The notes under the pieces: model-generated | Seen by the model: only the letters and a program-made list of their open reading frames with translations | Databases searched by the model: none | What the model was told of the DNA's origin: nothing | Shown: piece by piece, positions 4,850 to 8,678 of the stretch | How positions within the stretch are numbered: position 1 is the first letter of the stretch | How the letters are laid out: each line of letters begins with the position of its first letter | Made by a program: the position numbers and the translations under genes | DNA from: an uncultured Actinomycetes bacterium | Lineage (GTDB): Bacteria > Actinomycetota > Acidimicrobiia > IMCC26256 > PALSA-555 | Length of the DNA: 8,678 nt | Direction: 5' to 3' | Assembly (NCBI GenBank): GCA_937927875.1 | Contig: CALEYV010000140.1 | Span: forward strand, 1 to 8,678

Positions 4850-7588
4850 TCAGACGCTGAGCCGCAGGGTCGCGATGCCCCGCGGGCGCAGCTCGATCCC
4901 GCCCTCGAAGTGCTCCTGGGGCTGGCCGAGCAGGTCCACGGTCCAACCCTGGGCCGGGGTGCCGGCGAGCTGCACCGTCACCTCGGACGGCTCCGGCGCC
5001 GGGTTGAACACCCGAACCGAGATCAGACCGGCCTCGCGCGTCACCGCGGACACCTGGGCGCCGTCGACGGTCAGCGCCGCGCCCGCGGGCGGCTGGTCGC
5101 CCGCCGACCCCGTCACCCGGGCCCGTTCGAGCGGGACCAGGAACTCGTCGGCCGCCTCGTAGAGGTCGGCGGTCAGCCAGTCGCCTCGGTGCGGCAGCAG
5201 CGCGTACTCGACCGTGTGCCGACCCTGCAGCTGCGGTCCCTCGAGCGGGTCCATCGGGCCGGCCGGGTTCGGCCGCAGCGACGGCTCGACGCGCGAGAGA
5301 TAGCCGGTCGCGCGCAGCAGGGTCAGCGCGAGCTCGGCGCCGTCCTCCACGAGCTCGTACTCGAGCAGCCCGTCGTGGAGGACGCCGAGGCCGAGCGACC
5401 CGTCGGAGCAGTCGACGAAGCGGCGCGACACGAACGTGGGGAGCCCGACCTCGTGGGGCCCGCCCTCCGCCGTCAGGCCGCGGCGCACGACCGCGAACGC
5501 GCACTCGGCATCCGAGCCCTCGACCGGTGCCGCCAGCGGGAAGTGGGCCCGCAGCCGGTGGTCGCGGGCCTGGTTGTCGACGCTGACCGCCACCCGCAGG
5601 AACCGCTCGCCGGTCCGCAGCTCGAGGCGCGTCCGCACCTGGCAGGTCACCGTGTCGAGCTCGCGCCGTTCGCACGATCGCATGTCGCCGATGGCGGCCT
5701 TCGGCCAGTCGTAGGAGCTGACGACCTCGAGCGCCGCCCGCACCGGGCCCCGCTCGAGCACGGTCACGCTCACCGTGCGCGGGTGGTCGACGACGACGTC
5801 GACGGTGGGGGGTGAGTAGTTGTAGGTGTCGCCGCCGTCGCCGCCGTCGACGAGCCGGTTGAGCCCCTGCACCCGAACCCCGTCGCGGGTCTCGACGGTC
5901 AGGGTGGCGTCGTCGGGGTCGACGATGACGGTGAGGTGCTCGTTCTCGAGGCGATGGTCCTCGGCTCCGACCGAGGTCTCGGGACCGTCGCCCTCTCGTG
6001 CGTCGTAGGTGCGCCAGCCGAAGCCGGGTACGTCGTCGGCCGCGAAGAGCACGCCCCGGGCCGGCGCCAGGATCTGCTTGAACCGGATCGTCGCCCCCGC
6101 CTCGCCGAGCCCGAGCAGCTCCTCGCGCGTCGACTCGAGATCGATGGTCGCCTCGCCCGGACCGGCGGCCCGGAACGTGTATTCCCAGTCGTCGGGGCCG
6201 AGCTCGACCGGTGTCACCTCGGCGATTGGCGCGGCGGCGAACTCGTGGCCGCGCAGCAGCTCGAGCACCCACCGCACCTTCTGGCCGGTGACGACGGTCG
6301 CGAACCCCTCGCCGCCCCGCTCCCACATGACCTGGGTGGGGCGGGCCGAGCCGTCGTCGGCGACGAGGTGCACCGGGCCCGCGCCGGGGACGACGCCCTC
6401 GACGAGGCCGCCCCGCGCCGCCGGGGTCGGGTTCACGACCAGCGTCGACCCGGCCGGCGCCGCGATCCGGCCTGCGAGGGCGCGGACGGCGTCGCGGGTG
6501 AGCGCGTCGCCGACCTGACGCGCCTCTCGGTAACGGACGAGGACGGCGTCGACCACCTCGTCGTGGCTGCACGCGCACGACGAGTCGTGGGCGCTGTTCA
6601 GCACCAGGAGTCGCCACGCGATGTCGAGCAGCGAAGCCGGGTAGTCGTCCGGCGTCCGCAGGAGCGTCGAGAGCGGCTCGGCGCGGCGCTCGAGCGCCCG
6701 CTCGGCGACCGCGCTGGCGCGGTGGACGTCGACCCGATTCGAGGCGACGCCCATGAGGACGTTGGCGCGCGCGCCGGAGCGGAGCTCGCCGCGCCACGTC
6801 CCGAGGTCGCGGCGGGGCTGCGTCCGCAGGTACTCCGGGAGCGACGTCACGACGAACCGGTAGTCGTCCTGGATCGCGTTGGCCTCCGACACGACGCGCC
6901 CGAGCCACGGCTGCGGCAGCTGGTGGTCGGTCCCGTTCATGAGCAGCAGCCCGCTCCCGGGCAAACGGGCGGCGCCGAGCTCGAGCTCATAGCCGTGCGC
7001 GCGCGTCACGAGCTCCTTGGCGTCGTCGGGCAGGTCGCGGCCGTTCGAGTAGGAGCCGAACAGGTACTCGGCGCGCACGCGCGAGCCGTCGGGCGCCTCC
7101 CACCAGAAGGCGTTGCTCGTGATGGCGGCCGGGACGCCCCGCCACACCACCGCGTGCTCGAGCCCGGCGAGAGCGAGGAGCTGGGGCATCTGTGCGACGT
7201 GGCCGAACATGTCGGGCAGGTAGCCGACCGGCATGCCGCCCCCGAGCTCGGTGGCGCGGGCCATGCCGAGCTGGAGGTCGCGCACCAGCGTCTCGCCCGA
7301 GACCATGAACTCGTCCATCAGGATCATCCACGGCCCGACCTGGAGCCGGCCGCTGGCGGCGAGCCAGCGGAGCCGGGGCGCGGCCTCGGGGCGCACGGCG
7401 AGGTAGTCGTCGAGCACCGCGGTCTGGCCGTCGAGGAGGAAGCGCGCGTACGAGAGGTCGCGCTCGAGCAGCGGCAGCAGCTCGTCGAGCAGCGAGACGA
7501 GCCGGATCCGGAACGTCTGGAACGGCTGGTACCACTCGCGGTCCCAGTGCGTGTGCGGGACGATCGCGACCGTCGTCGGCTCGGGCAT
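4850..7588 (-). CDS. Alpha-mannosidase, glycoside hydrolase family 38 (MngB-like)
   Basis: The 912-residue product is a family 38 retaining alpha-mannosidase. PHTHWDREWY (11-20) supplies zinc ligands H14 and D16; GYLPDMFGH (122-130) contains the nucleophile D126, also a ligand; NSAHDS (331-336) gives H334. LLDGQTAVLDDY (51-62) and GPWM (85-88) resemble E. coli MngB, the mannosylglycerate hydrolase, more than eukaryotic Golgi enzymes. Catalytic domain, helical region and long C-terminal beta domains follow in normal order. No signal peptide is visible, suggesting a cytoplasmic enzyme acting on small mannosides or imported glycans; substrate is open. I chose the ATG at 7588, preceded by ACGAGG with an 8-base spacer, which gives the usual short lead-in before the His-Trp motif. 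An in-frame ATG at 7636 adds 16 residues and has a TAGAGT -10 only 8 bases upstream, so a leaderless longer form is possible. It is convergent with the 391-residue gene and divergent from the HAD phosphatase. Confidence 0.93.
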   Translation of the reverse strand: MPEPTTVAIVPHTHWDREWYQPFQTFRIRLVSLLDELLPLLERDLSYARFLLDGQTAVLDDYLAVRPEAAPRLRWLAASGRLQVGPWMILMDEFMVSGETLVRDLQLGMARATELGGGMPVGYLPDMFGHVAQMPQLLALAGLEHAVVWRGVPAAITSNAFWWEAPDGSRVRAEYLFGSYSNGRDLPDDAKELVTRAHGYELELGAARLPGSGLLLMNGTDHQLPQPWLGRVVSEANAIQDDYRFVVTSLPEYLRTQPRRDLGTWRGELRSGARANVLMGVASNRVDVHRASAVAERALERRAEPLSTLLRTPDDYPASLLDIAWRLLVLNSAHDSSCACSHDEVVDAVLVRYREARQVGDALTRDAVRALAGRIAAPAGSTLVVNPTPAARGGLVEGVVPGAGPVHLVADDGSARPTQVMWERGGEGFATVVTGQKVRWVLELLRGHEFAAAPIAEVTPVELGPDDWEYTFRAAGPGEATIDLESTREELLGLGEAGATIRFKQILAPARGVLFAADDVPGFGWRTYDAREGDGPETSVGAEDHRLENEHLTVIVDPDDATLTVETRDGVRVQGLNRLVDGGDGGDTYNYSPPTVDVVVDHPRTVSVTVLERGPVRAALEVVSSYDWPKAAIGDMRSCERRELDTVTCQVRTRLELRTGERFLRVAVSVDNQARDHRLRAHFPLAAPVEGSDAECAFAVVRRGLTAEGGPHEVGLPTFVSRRFVDCSDGSLGLGVLHDGLLEYELVEDGAELALTLLRATGYLSRVEPSLRPNPAGPMDPLEGPQLQGRHTVEYALLPHRGDWLTADLYEAADEFLVPLERARVTGSAGDQPPAGAALTVDGAQVSAVTREAGLISVRVFNPAPEPSEVTVQLAGTPAQGWTVDLLGQPQEHFEGGIELRPRGIATLRLSV

Positions 7589-7596
7589 GCCCGAGG

Positions 7597-7602
7597 CCTC
7601 GT
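7597..7602 (-). promoter_or_regulatory. Ribosome binding site (ACGAGG) for GH38 gene
   Basis: On the minus strand ACGAGG lies 8 bases before the ATG at 7588. It is the best Shine-Dalgarno-like site near either candidate start and is the reason the shorter N-terminus is preferred. Confidence 0.45.
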
Positions 7603-7644
7603 CGGCTCGGCTCGGACGGGGGCGCGGCCAGGCCATCGCCCGGC

Positions 7645-7650
7645 ACTCTA
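7645..7650 (-). promoter_or_regulatory. -10 element (TAGAGT) for GH38 gene
   Basis: The minus strand reads TAGAGT (7650 down to 7645), a TANNNT -10. It stands 8 bases before the ATG at 7636, so the transcript would start at or beside that ATG. Translation could then be leaderless from 7636 or begin at 7588 after a leader of about 48 bases. No clear -35 is seen. Confidence 0.45.
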
Positions 7651-7680
7651 TGGGGCGGCTTCGACGTCTTGCCCCGGCCC

Positions 7681-7686
7681 TACCAT
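7681..7686 (+). promoter_or_regulatory. -10 element (TACCAT) for HAD phosphatase gene
   Basis: TACCAT fits TANNNT and ends 6 bases before the ATG at 7693, so initiation 7 bases downstream of the box falls on the A of the start codon. A weak -35-like TTCGAC lies at 7660-7665 with a short 15-base spacer. No Shine-Dalgarno sequence is present, consistent with a leaderless mRNA. Confidence 0.55.
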
Positions 7687-7692
7687 CAGCCG

Positions 7693-8343
7693 ATGCCGAG
7701 CGGCCTGACGCTCGACCTGCCGCGCACGTCGGTGTTCTTGGACTTCGACGGGACGATCACCGAGCAGGACGTCAACCAGCACCTTCTCGACCGGTTCACC
7801 GGCGACGCCTGGCTGCCGCTCAGGGACGAGTACCGGGCCGGCACGATCGGCAGCCGCGAGTGCCTGATCGGGCACTGGGAGCTGCTCGACCCCGACGAGA
7901 CGACGCTGCGGGCGGCCGCCGCCGAGGTGCCGCTCGACCCCGGCTTCGAGCCCCTGGTGACCGCGCTGCGAGCGGCGGGCGCGGAACTGGTCGTCGTCTC
8001 GGACGGCTTCGGGTTCCGGGCCGAGGAGGTCTGCGCCGACGCCGGCGTCGCCGTGCTCACCAACCACGTCGACTGGAGCACCGGGCGCCTCGAGTTCCCG
8101 CACGAAGACCGCTGCTGCCCGTGCTCGACGTGCGGCGTCTGCAAGCAGGCACCGATCAAGGAGGCCGGCCGGTCGGGCCGCACGACGGTGCTGGTCGGGG
8201 ACGGGACGAGCGACCGCAAGGCGGCGCTGCTCGCCGACATCGTGTTCGCGAAGGGCCGGCTGGCGCAGTGGTGCGCGCTGCAGGAGGTGCCGCACCGGCG
8301 CTTCGCCACCCTCGCCGACGTGCACGCCGCGCTCCTGCCGTAG
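7693..8343 (+). CDS. HAD-IB family phosphatase, MtnX-like
   Basis: This 216-residue haloacid dehalogenase-type phosphatase has all four motifs. DFDGT (17-21) provides nucleophile D17 and acid/base D19; VVSDG (101-105) is motif II with S103; PIKE (154-157) gives the likely motif III lysine K156; and GDGTSD (169-174) binds magnesium. A cysteine cluster CCPCSTCGVC (141-150) sits just before motif III and is typical of MtnX-like members rather than SerB. MtnX removes phosphate from a methylthiopentenyl-1-phosphate in methionine salvage, but no other salvage genes are here, so a different sugar-phosphate substrate is equally plausible, especially given the isomerase next door. The ATG at 7693 is chosen because TACCAT ends 6 bases upstream; the TTG at 7669 would lie upstream of this promoter. 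Its TAG stop is also the beginning of the next gene's -10. Confidence 0.87.
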   Translation: MPSGLTLDLPRTSVFLDFDGTITEQDVNQHLLDRFTGDAWLPLRDEYRAGTIGSRECLIGHWELLDPDETTLRAAAAEVPLDPGFEPLVTALRAAGAELVVVSDGFGFRAEEVCADAGVAVLTNHVDWSTGRLEFPHEDRCCPCSTCGVCKQAPIKEAGRSGRTTVLVGDGTSDRKAALLADIVFAKGRLAQWCALQEVPHRRFATLADVHAALLP

Positions 8344-8346
8344 CCT
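8341..8346 (+). promoter_or_regulatory. -10 element (TAGCCT) for RpiB-like gene
   Basis: TAGCCT fits TANNNT and ends 7 bases before the ATG at 8354, again the leaderless spacing. Its first three bases are the TAG stop codon of the phosphatase gene. No -35 or Shine-Dalgarno sequence is evident. This is a suggestive single-box match and readthrough from the upstream promoter is also likely. Confidence 0.42.
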
Positions 8347-8353
8347 GCCGACG

Positions 8354-8678
8354 ATGCGAGTTGCGGTCGGTGCCGACGAGCAGACCCCGCTGACCGACGC
8401 CGTCGTCGAGAACCTGCGCCGACGCGGCCACGAGCTCGTGATCGTCGGTCCGCCGGGCGGCGAGGACAAGCAATGGGCGGAGGTCGGCCACGAGGTGGGA
8501 GCGCTGGTCGCCTCCGGCTCGTGCGACACCGCGGTCCTGTTCTGCTGGACCGGCACCGGCGCCTCGATCGCCGCCAACAAGGTCCGCGGGGCTCGCGCCG
8601 CGCTCTGCACCGACGCCGCCACCGCGGCGGGCGCCCGCCGCTGGAACGACGCCAACGTGGTCGTGATGGGGCTGCGGC
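8354..8678 (+). CDS. RpiB/LacA/LacB family sugar-phosphate isomerase, 3' truncated by window
   Basis: The first 108 residues of this protein are visible; roughly another 30-50 would be expected beyond the window. The family interconverts aldose and ketose phosphates such as ribose 5-phosphate and ribulose 5-phosphate. Diagnostic features are GAD near the N-terminus (D8), the active-site strand VLFCWTGTGASIAANKV (61-77) with likely catalytic C64, and RWNDANVVVMGLR (96-108). Two usual RpiB features differ: the His of the N-terminal GSDH-type motif is Glu here (E9), and the DYPD-like stretch is replaced by KQWAEV (39-44). It may therefore use another substrate than ribose 5-phosphate, so I give no gene symbol. 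It starts 10 bases after the phosphatase stop, suggesting that both act on related sugar phosphates. Confidence 0.85.
   Translation, partial: MRVAVGADEQTPLTDAVVENLRRRGHELVIVGPPGGEDKQWAEVGHEVGALVASGSCDTAVLFCWTGTGASIAANKVRGARAALCTDAATAAGARRWNDANVVVMGLR

Noticed and set aside
3843..6908. Minus-strand frame of 1021 codons spanning the 391-residue gene and most of GH38
   Set aside because: The Arg/Pro/Gly-rich low-complexity translation is a frame shadow of GH38 (same strand, other frame) and then antisense to the upstream gene.
7669..7692. Upstream TTG start for the HAD phosphatase
   Set aside because: It adds eight non-conserved residues and sits before the TACCAT -10, whose predicted start site is the ATG at 7693.
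5936..7708. Long + strand frame of 590 codons antisense to the GH38 gene
   Set aside because: Its translation is rich in Arg/Ala/Gly with no recognisable motif, and it lies opposite a gene with complete catalytic signatures. Long antisense frames are expected at this GC content.

Overview
The window is very GC-rich, compact and gene-dense. Gene content and order point to an actinobacterium, probably of the Acidimicrobiia type. This placement rests on three things: an FbiD/CofC-type gene for coenzyme F420 synthesis beside plsC and gpsA, a lysine/arginine-rich histone-like gene close by, and many start codons sitting 6-8 bases downstream of a TANNNT -10 element (leaderless transcription). No rRNA, tRNA, CRISPR array or insertion sequence was seen. 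The left edge is about 38 bases upstream of the first gene, and the right edge cuts the last gene.

Left part (1-1867): a standalone, extremely basic repeat protein on the + strand converges on a two-gene minus-strand operon, cofC/fbiD followed by a PIG-L/LmbE-family deacetylase. A near-perfect GC-rich hairpin with a TTCG loop separates them.

Middle (1866-4788): divergent from cofC, a + strand operon runs plsC, gpsA and an uncharacterised 391-residue gene. Its first two genes belong to phospholipid synthesis: GpsA makes sn-glycerol 3-phosphate and PlsC-family enzymes acylate glycerophosphates. The cofC and plsC promoters appear to share one symmetric -10 sequence. Junctions in this region repeatedly use a 4-base GTGA stop/start overlap. 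A fourth such overlap at 4785-4788 opens a reading frame whose first 20 or so codons look coding before it runs antisense into the next gene, so it may be a truncated gene.

Right part (4850-8678): a large GH38 alpha-mannosidase-family gene lies on the minus strand. It is divergent from a HAD-IB phosphatase (MtnX-like), which is followed by a divergent RpiB/LacAB-family sugar-phosphate isomerase cut by the window end. Three consecutive starts here have a TANNNT box about 6-8 bases upstream. In the last case the -10 begins with the stop codon of the preceding gene. Together these genes suggest glycan or sugar-phosphate metabolism, but no substrate can be fixed from sequence alone.
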